Below are positions 13,068 through 25,600 of a stretch of DNA of 64,000 nucleotides, one piece after another. The notes under the pieces are model-generated. The model worked only from the letters and a program-made list of their open reading frames with translations. It did not search any database and had not been told where the DNA came from. The DNA is from Aphrocallistes beatrix. Lineage: Eukaryota > Porifera > Hexactinellida > Sceptrulophora > Aphrocallistidae. Every line of letters starts with the position of its first letter. Position 1 is the stretch's first letter. The translations under genes and the position numbers were made by a program. The stretch is from the NCBI GenBank assembly GCA_963281255.1, contig OY725488.1, forward strand, positions 7,041,524-7,105,523, given 5' to 3'.

Positions 13068-13213
13068 TAGGGTGACCAGAGCAATTTTAACCAAAACCCG
13101 GACATTTACAAACAACTGACTTTTCTGGACATCGTATAAAAACTGGATCTTAGACCCAAATTTGCCAAAGCAACTGGGCTGTCCAGGGCAAAAAGTATCA
13201 TCTGGTCGCCCTA
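13068..13213. mobile_element. Short MITE, TAGGGTGACCAGA termini
   Basis: TAGGGTGACCAGA at 13068-13080 is mirrored by TCTGGTCGCCCTA at 13201-13213, with one mismatch. The interior contains GGACATTT and CTGTCCAGG motifs. No clear target-site duplication was seen, so the superfamily (hAT-like) is a guess. Confidence 0.7.
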
Positions 13214-14255
13214 AATCCTTATGCCATTCATTGATTTATCTTATTATTTGGAGGAGCAGTATCTAGCTATATTTCATATATGAACATATCCTTAGTTTGG
13301 GATTCTTTACCCATCCAATTGTGTGAATATTATTTGTTAATCTCACTGATTACTAAAATTTATAGTCGGAGTATGTAATTGTAATTCTAGAATATGTACG
13401 TGTAATCTCCGATCATATAGTAGATGCTATTATTGTCTCAGAATTTCTCTTTGTCACTATGATGTAAATGACTAGAAGACTACTAGCCTAATTAAATAAC
13501 ATAATTAGCAGTTTGCTTCAGATCACAAGCAGGCTTATGATATTGGTTTCGTTCTCTTAATAGTAAGTACGCCAATTCGCAACCGAACTCAAATAAAATA
13601 CAACCTGCTCGTGGGCGAATCCACTGTGGTAACACGCAGTCAAGAAGATCATATATTGATTGGAGAAGTGTCGGCTATCTCTGAATAAGTTTGAGAATCG
13701 AACCGTACTTAGTTTTTTTGTTCGAAAATACAACTGCATCATGATTAGTATGAGTAGATGCTCCAATGCAGAAGAATCTGATGAATTTGATGCTTGACGA
13801 CCAGCATTTTCACTAATTAGTCGAAAGTTATTCATCAAAATTGATTTGTCTGTGTTTCTCATGTGGAATTCCTGAAAATCAGTCCAAGTTTAGCAATGAT
13901 AAATATTGTCAAGTAGCCTTTTTCTTTAGGAATTCAAGTCTGTACTATCATTTATCACTATGTACATGTGTAGTCTCATGTGTAAGTTATATTTGGCAAT
14001 TTTAGCCACATTACATAATATTATGTACTGTAATGAGTGGGGTACATAACTACATCTACTCTGATCTTAGTTTCTTCACATTTTGTGAGTAAATTAGTAT
14101 GTTTGTAATTATATATATTTGGTATCACCACACAATTCCAAACCTCGAAAGACCCAGTTTTAGCTGCGTGTATGAGAACCAGGGTTGCATCCAGCCACCC
14201 CATGAGAATATTTTAGATCCCCTTGTGTAATCCGGGGCCGGATCCAACCAGTGGC

Positions 14256-14590
14256 GGCTGCAGAGATTTTAATTTAGGGGGCCAACTTAAATTCGACTGT
14301 CCTAGAATGAGAAGACCAGCGTTAATGCAGGGTCGTAGCCAGGATTTAGAATTGGAGGGGTCCTGAGCGAGCGAAGCGAGCAAATAGGGGGGGGGGCAAG
14401 GCCTCCATCAAATTTTAAACTCTTAGACGCTGAAATATCGATCTACAGCAATTCTTACTATCTAAAGCAATAGTTTTGATCTAATTTATATTATTATTCA
14501 TTCATTTTGATGCATAAAAATCAAGACAAAAAGTAGAAAGCAACTTTTTTGGGGGGCCATGCCCCTCCCCCCCCGTGGACTCGCCTGGAT
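14256..14590. mobile_element. Transposon debris with CAGTGGCGGC terminus
   Basis: A CAGTGGCGGCTGCAGAG terminus at 14256 is followed by sequence with GAGCGAGCGAAGCGAGC and runs of G (about 14389) and C (about 14561), mirrored in orientation. The right boundary and duplications are unclear. Probably one hAT-like terminus plus a second inserted element. Confidence 0.45.
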
Positions 14591-14829
14591 CCAACCCTGG
14601 TGAAAACTGATATTAGGGTTTGGAGTTCATGTATAAGTACTACGTGTTAATAATCTATTATTCGCTATTATTGTGCCTGTTTACCTACTCATTTGAAATT
14701 TAATTTTTCACTGATGTTAGAACCATCCACCCATCTTCCAAACTGGATTTCCTCAGCGAGCCGATCAACCCTCTTGCCCGCAAACGTTCCAACTCGTGGA
14801 ACTATAGTGCGAATCCCACAACCAATTTG

Positions 14830-17800
14830 ATGAGAGTTCCTGATGCTCCTAACTCGATAGAGCGAAGCGCATCTTTTGAATGCGTCAATGTCAGCGGGAT
14901 CCCAAGTCCGAACCCTCTCAGCCATGATAGGTACCCTTCTTGGGAGAAAGAGCCCCTTTGCAACTACCAAATCCCAACTCCCAATAGTGAACTTCCTCCC
15001 CCGAATCCTCTCTTCCCCAGGATGCGGGACAACTACTCCTCACCTTTTAATTCAAAGAGCCTCCCCTCCAACTTTCGTAATTTGACACTGAAAGAGATTT
15101 CTGATAGAATGAGTGAGGCCAGCAGTGTCTCTGAATTTGGTTCTCAGGAGTACTTAGGTTCTAACATTTATGGTTCGAAATATGAAGAAATGGGAGTGGA
15201 TCAGGACATCAAGTTATTCCAGCCTAGACTGTCAGGTTAATTCAATTTCTGAAATTTTAAATTAAGTTTTGTTCTTCATTAGCACTTTACAGTCAACTCC
15301 AATTGTATCCAACTTGGATATATCGAATTATCAGATATTTGTGCCCGTATGTAACCTTTTAATGTCATTTCGATGATATTAATATACGCCTATATCGAAA
15401 CAACTAATGTATCCTGGCCGCTGCGATACAATGCTAGACTATCCATACTATATTTATCTAAGTCAGGATGTATGATAATTTATCTCTCCCTTTTCGTCTA
15501 GAGGATAACGACATCGTAGAAGAGATATTCAAGACTTCTGTCAACGATTATGAGCAGTACATGTCAAGTCACAATACGCCTCTGTGTATGTGAGGACATC
15601 TTATCTGAGTTTTAATTTAGTTAGAGCATCGATTGAGATTGAATTTGGCCGGATTAATCAGGGTCTAAGCTGTAATAACGAGATCTTATATCTTCACCAC
15701 ATATGAATATTCTTTTGAGACTACTATTATTCGTGGCCGATTTCTATTTTGAGATATGTTGTGTATGCCAGTCAATTTGTTTTCAAATGACACAAGATTA
15801 TCACCCTGAATCTGAACAGTTTTCTTACTGCCATGCCACCCGGATAATCCTCCGCAATTGGTGCAGCCAAATCTGTGGCGGATTATCCAATTTGGCGAAT
15901 TATCCAAAGTACTATGTATGTAGTAATGTAGTACATATGAATTAGTGCACGGAAATTACGGTATATGATTTGGCAGATAAAGTGGTGACATTGTAGTATT
16001 TCTAAAGTACATGTTGTTTTTTTAATTGAATGATCGTATTCTATTCTATTCATCCATTAGGTCCATATGAATGGAGTAATGATGGCGTAGCAGTGTTCGT
16101 GGCATGGTGTAATCAACAGTTTCAACTCAACATTGCTTTCAAGCGATTTGTTGGTTACAACGGTGCCGGTCTGTGCCAACTGGAGAGTCATCAGTTGTTT
16201 GAACTGCTTGCACTGGAGTCTCCGTCTAGAGGGCAGATAATGCACCAAATGCTTGAATTCCTCAAAAAGAACTGTAAGTATGCTATAAGTAAGCCGGATG
16301 CACGCACGTAATAGCTATTCAGTGCTACTCGTCACAATAGGATGGTTTGTAGATAATTTTAAGACTGCTTATCGCTTCATACAACAAACATTGATATCGT
16401 TTTAGTTCAATTTTAAGAATAACCCAGTGGAGTAGGCTTTCATTTTTACGAACGGATTTCTACTACCGATGTCTCAAACTTAAATATTCCAGGGGTCCAA
16501 ATTTAATTTTAGTGGGTGCATGGGGTCACATATCAAGCGTTTGGAGATCTCTTCGCAGCTATTATTGGGAACTGAAATTTTACAAAAATAAGCTTGAGCT
16601 ATTTGAATATACATGTACAGTATACGTATGTATATTTATGTTATATTGGAAATTACATACATACTACTTATGTCATATTTTGATTCATTCTTTTAGACAA
16701 AACATCCGAGACACTGCATCGGAACTCGGAGTGGTTACTCCAGCACTCTGACAATGTTATGAATATAACGAATCCTAACTCTAATATGAGGACACGTGAG
16801 TGATGTGCTCAAATCATTTCGAATTAAAATATTTCATTAGTAGGATGCTACTTCTTGTTTAGCTCCCACACTGGTCATCTCAGACAACAACGAACCCCCG
16901 CCTTCCCCCGCCAAATTAATTCCCCACTGCACACACGACAACCTTCTACATCCGGACAGATTCGTCATTAACCACCCCGCAAGACAGAACCTCTTCTTGA
17001 ACTGTACTTAATTAATTCTGATTATATTATATGCGGTTCAAACCATTACAATTGTTTCACCTGAGTTTCTACCTAGGTTTTAATCATATTTCTAGTCAGG
17101 ATATGCTGTGTGGATCCCCCATCTCTCCGAGCCCAATCTCCACTCCTCTCTCCACCCCGGGACAATCCCCTCAAGCTTCCCCCCACCACTCACCGTGTCC
17201 GTCTCCCACCCTACACTCTCTAACTTCGCACTCGAGTCCGACAGGTTTGAATATGATTTTTGTATATTACGTATTACATACAAGCAAGCACTGTTTACCT
17301 GTTTGTGCGGCTTACTAAAACACACTTGCCAAATGCTACACGCATATTGTATACATCGAGATAACATCAACAAAGATGGTACAAATGATTGGGGATTATT
17401 TGTTACTGTAATATCCTAGTAACAGCACAGAATATATCAATCTATACGGACCATTAAATTAATTGATATTTTCTAGAATACTTAGCGAGTGTTTATTGAT
17501 ATAATTTTATATCGGACAGCGCTTTATATTGTAAACCTTTGTTGCACCGTGAATACTTGTAGTAAGGTACATATTAAGCTTAAATTTTGTGTTCTTTGGC
17601 GAAATTTAACCTTATTTAATTAAGCGAGATCCACTGTATTCGGAATATACGAGGGTCACTCGATAAGTTTTGAACCTGGAGTAGTTGCTTCCATTTGATT
17701 GTGTTGAAATATTCACAATCCGGGGGGATTCTATGTGATTATCATATTTAAATTTCGTTTGCAAAACTTAAATAAATGTTCAAAGATATCCCAATTCAAC

Positions 17801-19210
17801 ACTTGTGGTTGTGTTTTCATAGATGCTAATACAAAATACGTATCTTAGACAGTTTCTTCATTACAATATTTTAGAAACTTGTCCGATTGAAATCAAACTT
17901 AAAGTCAAAGATAATAATAGGTAGGTGAATAATCCTAGAAATTTTCAACAAAATCAAACGGAAGCAACTACTCCAGGCTCAAAACATATTGAGTGACCCT
18001 CGTACAACCTCAAACAATCTAGATTGGCGTTGAAAGTCTCAAGTATTTTTTTTATTTACTTTAAACCTAATCTCTACCATGCGTTATGCAAATACGTTAA
18101 CATGGCCGGTAGGTACTAGATACAGTTCATCCGATCCCATTCTGCTTGGTCCATATGCTGGCACCATTTTAGAATACTATGCGTACTACCATATGCCCTA
18201 ACTACTCATGTGTACTTGCAGCACATATTTAGCGTCGATTCCGGATGCATGAGTAATAATTGAATATTCTATTCGAAATGTCACAGCACGATTAAAATGA
18301 AATATAAAGCTTGCTAATTTGGTAGAACCCATTGACGATCGGAATGTTAATCGCAGGGCATACTTAAAGTAGTGGCTCGTGGTCAAATCTACCAGGAACT
18401 CCTGGCCTCCAAAATGTCAGACTATTTCAGTGCATTGTGTTAACACTGTTGTAATAAACTCGAACAATAATTTGTTAATCACTATGAGATACGTATTAAT
18501 TCCCCTTGTATCGTGTGTATTGGGGCTGCAATGATGATCCTACTTAACCCTTCACTTCTTCAGGTTGTGGTCCCATTCAGCTGTGGCAATTTCTACTGGA
18601 ACTCTTGCTTGATCCGAAATGCCATACATTCATTCACTGGACTGACAAAGAGTGGGAGTTTAAGCTGGTGAATCCAGAGGAAGTGGCGAAGAAATGGGGA
18701 CAGCGGAAGAACAAACCAAAAATGAATTATGAAAAGTTAAGTCGAGGTCTGCGGTATTATTATGATAAGAATATAATCCATAAGGTACCCGGGAAGAGGT
18801 ACGTGTATAGGTTTGTTTGCGACGTACAGAGACATGTAGGTTGCTCTTTTGAAGAGTTAATCTTGAAACTAAAAGGGGAAGCAGAGATCTCTCACTCTCC
18901 AGTCCACAGCCAGCCACTCTCCTCGGTCGAGCCCACTTTCACATTTACTCCCGATCATCATTTTATTTCAAGATCACCAAAAGCTTTTTGTCCTTCTCCT
19001 ACATTATACTCCCCCTCCCCTGGATCCATTTCCCCTTCTCCCACGGCTTTTCCATCCTCACCAACCATGTTTCCTATTTCTCCCATCACACACAGTACTT
19101 TACATATACAAGAACCAATGATGGCGAACTTAAGTCTGAGTCCTATCCGCTCTCCCAATTCCATTAATCACACAATGTTCAATCCCGCTCTGGGTTTCCA
19201 TTTCCAGTAG
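14830..19210 (+). CDS. ETS1/2-type transcription factor (PNT + ETS domains)
   Basis: Seven exons join in phase: 14830-15235, 15502-15585, 16061-16273, 16697-16795, 16863-17003, 17077-17244, 18564-19210, giving 585 residues. Residues 164-234 form a divergent SAM/Pointed domain ([16 protein letters not shown] through LEFLKK). A Ser/Pro-rich linker leads to the ETS domain (about 372-458), with [11 protein letters not shown], the [20 protein letters not shown] recognition helix, and [11 protein letters not shown]. These match ETS1/ETS2/Pointed better than GABPA or ERG. A Pro/Ser tail with many SP dipeptides ends the protein. A TP motif (T161) stands just before the PNT domain, as in the ERK site of ETS1/Pointed. 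The ETS domain binds GGA(A/T) DNA in the nucleus. The frame is open upstream of ATG 14830 back to an acceptor at 14719-14720, so a missing 5' coding exon is possible. The donor at 17004 (GTACTT) is the weakest join. Confidence 0.85.
17650..18002. mobile_element. Mariner-type MITE inside the last ETS intron
   Basis: Long terminal inverted repeats of roughly 50-60 bp, starting CGAGGGTCACTCGATAAG at the left and its near complement at the right, are flanked by TA (17648-17649 and 18003-18004). The CGAGGGTC start is typical of mariner elements and resembles the mariner at 53408. It is non-coding and lies in the intron 17245-18563, upstream of the ETS-domain exon. Confidence 0.85.
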
Positions 19211-19669
19211 TTTTAATCGCGCCAATATCTCTTCCAAGTTAATTCCTCGGCCGTTTTATGCGTACAATCCATCAACATCGATTGAATATGGGTGCAGCTT
19301 GTTCTATTCATTTTAATGCTTTAGAGCCTTGAATTGTATACTATCTATAGCTTTGTATTTTCTATATTTTAGTACTTGTTTTTGTATGGAGAATAACTTG
19401 AATAGCTCAGTCCCTTCAAGTGGTGGAATTGAGCTGATAATTAATTAATTAATGCCTGAACTTAAACCTGTGTTATGTATGCTTATTGATTATTTATTAT
19501 TAATACATGTATATTACATTTATTTTGTGATAGCATTTTTCTGAGACATTACGAATATAAGGATCAGTTTAGTTCAACCGTGCGGTTTCTATATCCAGGG
19601 AAATGTGTTTTTCACTGATTTAATCATTTTTTCTGTTTCGTACTAATTTCCATTCTCGTAAATGCGATT

Positions 19670-19845
19670 ACCGTATATACTCGAATAGTATCAGGGTCCC
19701 GAATAATCCCCCCCTCGAAGAGGGTGCTAAATTTTTTTGCGGGCCCTTTGAATAAATTTTACAACAAATTCTTTCTTTCTACTATTTATCCAAACATTGT
19801 GGTTATATTCACTGAACAGTTTCTTATCTATTAAATATTTATTGC
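19670..19845. repeat. Dispersed repeat, CGAATAGTA family, copy 2
   Basis: Begins TATACTCGAATAGTATCAG and shows the same motif order as the copies at 5195 and 42608: GAATAATCC plus a C-run, GAATAAATTTTACAACAAATTC, TTTATCC and GTGGTTATATTCACTG. Confidence 0.65.
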
Positions 19846-20080
19846 ATCAGATGGTAGTAAGACAAAATTAATAATCCCCCAGCTACTATCCGAAGATATA
19901 CGGCAATTTGCATCCCTTAATATTTATTATTAAATTAGTAATCAATTGAAAAGTATTAGAACTGGGATTCACCACTAAACACAATTTTGTTTGGGAGCGA
20001 AGGTTTCTCTGCCTGACGACATGTATAATCCTCTTCCTCTTAATCCAACCCTACCTGAGTCGATGTGGAATGGTACATAT

Positions 20081-20769
20081 CAGCGTTTCTCAAACTATGG
20101 TACGCGAGCTCCTCTCCTTCTAGTGGTATGTGGAGGTATCTCATTTTACGTTAAAAAATATATCAAAATATAAATATTATTAAATGTCAGTCATAGTCTA
20201 TTAATTGTAATTTTTTTATGTTTTACAAATGGTTTACAGGGGCGTACACCACATTGTTCACAAGTTGCATGTGAGCCCCCCTCTCCTCCGATTTTTATTA
20301 TCGAATAAAATTGCAGCACGCACCAGTTTGTAAAAATTTTTTTACCTCGGACTACGCCAATGCCGGGGCAATACACCCCCTGGCAAAAATTTAAATCTAG
20401 TTTCTAGCATTTTTGTACTGCCATCAGGATTTAAAAACCATATTTTTGAAAAATATTGCTTTTTTTTGTCAAAATTTGATAAATACTGTCAGCTTCCAGG
20501 GGCAAATCCCTTGGACCCCACTGGGGGGGCTTACACCTCCCCCAGACCCCCATTTGTCTGTTGTGTCCCTGCATCATAAAAACTGCTTTGTGTTTTGCCC
20601 CCTAGAGGTAAAATCCTGACGACGTCCCTGTTTATGGATCCCCATTTTGACTCCGGGTTACGCCAATGGTTTATTTTGTCGGGTGTATTTAAATATCGGT
20701 CATTATGATGGTTCGCAGAGACCCTAATATTTGCTGAAGTGGACGCGGTGTAAAAAGTTTGAACCACTA
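20081..20769. mobile_element. hAT-like element with a second element inserted
   Basis: CAGCGTTTCTCAAACTATGG at the left and AAAGTTTGAACCACTAG at the right resemble the CAGTGGTTCTCAAAC termini of hAT elements. Within it, CAGGGGCGTACACC (20237) to GACGTCCCTG (about 20630) look like the ends of another insertion. No matching 8-bp duplication was found, so the boundaries are provisional. Confidence 0.5.
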
Positions 20770-21188
20770 GTCCATGTAATCTAGGATGTAATGCTTAGTT
20801 TTGTCCTTCCTGATATCAGTCGATCAATTTGAACCTCATCAAAAACTCGCCATAATGTCGTTATCATTGTTCAACACGACCACACATTCAGCACAGTAGT
20901 TAAATTAGACCAACCTAAGCCTTCATTTCTAGCACCTCCTTAGATAGATGTTTAAATTGGAATTCCTCTGTTCGGTGTCATCATCATCATCTGACCTGAA
21001 AAAATGACATAATGATTTTACATCCCAGCACGGAAATGAACTAATTATTATTTCACTTCTAATCTCATCATGCTCGACAATTTATTTTGTGCCCATTCAG
21101 CTAAATTCTTATGACAACTAAGTAACTTCTATAAAATGATGTTTAATTAATACTTGATAAATTGGAAATTTATTTTGTTATTCATAAT

Positions 21189-21295
21189 CAGCGCCGGTGC
21201 CACGGTTTTGAAGTGATCAGGTTTTTACCGAACCAACCTGGGGCCACTTTTCAAAAGTGGTCCGGTTAAAACCGTACCAGTGGCGCTGGCCCTGA
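21189..21295. mobile_element. Short MITE with CAGCGCCGGTGCCACGG terminus
   Basis: The left end CAGCGCCGGTGCCACGGTTTT-type sequence is mirrored by AAAACCGTACCAGTGGCGCTGGCCCTG-type sequence at the right, giving an imperfect hairpin of about 107 bp. The CAG/CTG ends suggest a hAT-like origin; no duplication was seen. Confidence 0.6.
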
Positions 21296-22170
21296 TAATG
21301 TATTTACAAGATTATGCAAGTAGTATATCCTAAAATGCTAAACAAAGTAAATGGAAACTGAGAAATTTAAGGTTGAATTGGGGAAGATCATAGGATGTTA
21401 CATCATAGAATGATTGAACACAATCAAATCGAGCTAACTAATGAATAAAGCAAATGCGTGCGTAACACTCATCCCAAAGAATCTCGTTTTAATATTTCCA
21501 AGTAACAACTAATAATAATATAATTGCGCACATTTATGAGTTCTGAAAACAATACTTCCTTATCGCACGATTGATTACTATTTGTTCCTCCCTGCATAAG
21601 TTTTCTTAGAATAAATTCTCATTTAGCCAGGAAGACTTGTCTACATAATTTCTTGATTAACAGGACAGACGTTTATTACATCCACCGGAAAATGTCTCTA
21701 CACTCTATGGAATCAATTTCTTGAACACAAAGAGTTTATTAACAACGGAAGCTGTAGGCTCTCGAGGCTTTTAGAGCCTCAAGAAACTTGAATCTCAGGC
21801 ATTAGGTAAGCTTCATTGTAATTAGGAATTCTTAGTTATATAAAGAGTTGCTCGGTATTGCTTTAAACTAATTTGAATTTGGTCAATCCCTACTGAATCA
21901 ATATATATTTGCATATTACAAGTTCTCAACAATTGGATAGGTCAGTTCAAACGTAGACATTTAGAGATATTATTTATTTATTCTACACATACTTATATGC
22001 GTTTGTTCTGACATTGAACTTTACATGTATACATTACAACATCCAATAACTCATGTCTGTATGAATATTCCCAACTGAGCAGAGGGATGCTGTTACTTCA
22101 GATTACCCATCTGAACTTTCCCCACAATCAATTATTTAACGTTTCCGTTTGGTTGTTAACTAGTTTCTAA

Positions 22171-22190
22171 TTTATTTATTTATTTATTTA
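22171..22190. repeat. TTTA microsatellite
   Basis: Five tandem TTTA units, 20 bp, upstream of the ERG-like gene. Confidence 0.8.
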
Positions 22191-22672
22191 CCATAATTTA
22201 AATCCCTGCTGACAGCATACCAGTGTCTCTATTTTTGCTTATTGGTTCATTGTAGTCTCGACTCGTACCGGATCCGATTGCTCGGAAGTACTGTTGTGTG
22301 GTTCACACATTTATAATTACTCAGTTTTTAAATATTCATTTATTTCCTCGTAAATCTAATTATCCAGACTACCAACACCACTCTATTTTCCTGGCTATCA
22401 TGTATGAAGCCAAAGTTGACGAAATTTCCAGGAATACAGCGCCGAAGTTTAAATTCCTGTTTAGAAGCAATTTTCAAACTTCTCAATTCATTTCCTTTCC
22501 TGTTTAGAATAACCTTTTGTTATTTATGCAAATAAATTATTCAATGTAATATTCCACTGAAACAACCATATACTATTTTAAGATCACTGCACGAATTGCG
22601 GTATCGAAACATTCGTTCATTTGACAAATAAATAAGAGAGTTAATTGAATTTTTTATCAAATAGAAAAGCTC

Positions 22673-25600
22673 ATGAGTGAAATTACCATGGAGACTCTAC
22701 TTTCCAGCTACAAACCTAACCCTCTTAACTTCACAACTTGTGAGTTAGTCTTATTAATATTTTATTTTATATTTTAACTGCCTTAACATCTTTTTATTTA
22801 AATTTGTAAATGGCCCACGATAATGCGAAGGAATATGGTGTTGACGAATATTTTAACATTCCTCAGTCAGTTAATTTTTCGAAATTCCACCAGATTGCTC
22901 TGCAGCTCTAACAGTTCGTCTCAGGATCTATTGTTATTACATTAGTAACGATATGTGTGTACGTACGACACTGCAATAAGTTGCAGACATCCTTTGGGAA
23001 TATTGTAGTAGGACTTCACCATGTTCGATCTACACAAATAGCTGATTAAAATTTTGATGGTGATCCTACTGAATTTACTAAAGGCGAGTAGAACAAGTTA
23101 ACACAATTATTTAATAAATTCTTATGTTTGTACATTCTAACATTATTCGGGCTTCAACGCACACAACCATAACACCCAGTCATTATTATAATCTACACTT
23201 GTTTAATTCTTAAAGGATATGACGATCTAATTCTTTGCTTGGTTACCTATTTTAGGATTGTATAAGGTGAAACCCGACTTGTACATCACAAGAATATTAA
23301 AATGCTCTAGATTAAATATTCTATCTCAATACTATTCTATCAAACCGTATCAATTTAGCGTTTTGATCATAAGTTTTAGTAATGCATGCTCAAAATATGC
23401 GTAAATCCTCAACATGCACTTATGCGTAAACGAAGCGACACGGGTTAGCCACAGTGTATATGTGAATAATTAGGAATACTCAGGAAATATTCTCTACGCT
23501 ATCTTGTTCTGGAAGGAAGTGGATGTCACTGGATCGATATACTGATACAACCACAATTCCATTATTATTAACTATGGAGCATTCTATAGGCTTGTCAGTC
23601 AGGTATAAATTTAATGCATAATTAGGAAATTATACATACACTAAGAGTGGTTTATTTTACACTTTGAAAAATCCGTACCTGAGAAACACATTGGATTCAG
23701 ATTGTTATATTAATCAACGCCTTCACCGGAATTTGTAAGTTATTACAATGTTTCATATTACATATGTTGCATTGAGTTTAATCCGATTTTCCTTATTTTT
23801 TCTTGATTAATTTAAACACAAATAATAGAAAACTCGATTTAAATTTCAATCAATCAATGTTTAGATAACATGTGAATACTTCCTATTGAAATACAATAAT
23901 GTTGAATCAGGAGGGAACTAATTTCTATTTTATTTTATTTTTATTTTTTCTACAATTGCGGTCAAAACAAGAATCAGTGTCGTGTGTGTGTGTGAATATA
24001 TTTACTTTAAGAGTTGAAAGTCGTGACGATTTCACTACCCGTGTTTTTCTTCCTGAGTGGGCAATAGCTAGGTTTTTCAATTAATTGACGTTTACTACCT
24101 AATCACATTCATCGGCGATAACCCCCTCCGACGGTAGTGAATTTCCCCCATTTTAGATTGTTTTGTTTGAATCAGTTATTAGTAATATACTTTTATAATA
24201 ACAATACCTACGCCTTGTTTATCCGTTTCCCACGCCAATGAATGGAACGATATTATATCATTAATTATTTGAGTTTGCACGTGTTCTCTATAATATCTAT
24301 GCTTTGTCTGTGCAATTAAGCAATTTACCATGGCTAGAGACGCCAAAACTGACGTCAATCTAACTACGCCTTTTTAATAAGCTTACTCTACGATAGTCTC
24401 GCACGTAATTATTATTGGTTATTTGATATGACACTTGGTTTCCTGTGGAAGTAATTATTGCAAGCTAATTCGCCTGTGACATAGCCTAGGTATGCAATAA
24501 TCTCAGACTTGTAGTTGTAGTTTACAAATGTTTGGGAATTGGTGATTACCTTTGTTCTCATCGTATCAAGTTAAGTGTGTAACAGGAAACTTGTTGGCGC
24601 AATTGTAAAGGGTGAATATCCATTACTTTCCTTCCGCTTTTGATTCCTTTGTTATGTCTATAGTCCACACACTGTCGCTAAAAATTGTCTGTTCCGGGAT
24701 TAACATCATCGTTTGGCTCAATTAACCTGTCTCAATAGAATATTCAATCGTTTCAATTCTAATTGTCACGAATCACGACCATACACTTCTCACCATATTC
24801 TATTGTTACATTTAATTCAGGTTGATTTATCAAACAGTTATTTGGGAATGATATTAGTTAGAGCGATCCATTTATAATGCTGCCTATATTCTCTACAAAA
24901 ATATTATTTTTAAACGAGATATCTTTAGTGAAGCCGACTCCTCATGAGTATGTTGTAATCCCAAAGTTATGCAATATGCAGCCTTAGTTTCCGAATAATG
25001 CTTCAATACTGAATTCCTTTAAAATGACTCGTTTTTGCTGTCACTGAAATCTTAGTAATCTAGTAAAATTTACAAGTGCTTCTTTTTTGTATCCGCTATC
25101 TATTTTACATAGAATCAGAGTCATGGTGGTTTATCTTAATTTATCTTGGGAAATATTTGAGGAAGCATGACCTATTGTAAGTTTATCTACGACATAAATA
25201 CTTGCCATTTAATTCCAAGACTTTTTCAATCCTCTGATTATTAGTGGCGCGAGTTCATGAACTTTTCTGATTATCATTAACTGAATTCATTTCTGTTGAA
25301 GCACACTCATATTATCATATTTGTGGTGATTTTCTTTAGTTAAGTCCTTAGTTGGTAGAATTTCGTCGTCTCATAAGTGATCTTATTATTTTTCCTGGAA
25401 TTAGTGCTTTCTAGTTTTCGTGATGACATCAAATGTTTAAATAATTGTCTTTGACGTTACTACCAACATTTTAAAGTACATATTCAAACTTCCCATGGGC
25501 AATCATATAAATAGACGAATGATGATTCCTTCAGGCAGGTTTTCTGGTTGTAGTTGTAACCAATTTTAGCATAATGCCGTGTATGTTGCAAGTAGACTGA

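Larger units (their letters stand above)
12113..14720. other. Intergenic interval between KANSL1-like and ETS1/2-like genes
   Basis: A polyadenylation signal candidate AATAAA lies at 12694-12699. A small inverted-repeat element sits at 13068-13213 and transposon debris at 14240-14600. The first, non-coding or short coding exon of the next gene may lie here, but I could not identify it with confidence. Confidence 0.5.
19211..22672. other. Intergenic interval between the two ETS genes
   Basis: About 3.5 kb. Contents: a CGAATAGTA-family repeat (19670-19845), a hAT-like element with an insertion (20081-20769), a small inverted-repeat element (21189-21295) and a TTTA microsatellite (22171-22190). 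The rest is AT-rich without recognised genes. Regulatory DNA of either ETS gene may lie here, but I see no specific site to name. Confidence 0.5.

Noticed and set aside
16979-17099. GC-AG intron between the fifth and sixth ETS1/2 exons
   Set aside because: A GC donor at 16979 with acceptor 17099 keeps phase, but a canonical GT donor at 17004 with acceptor 17076 also keeps phase and has a better pyrimidine tract.
22298-22507. Open frame just upstream of the ERG-like first exon
   Set aside because: No domain, no in-phase splice link to the ERG-like exon, and AT-rich composition typical of chance.
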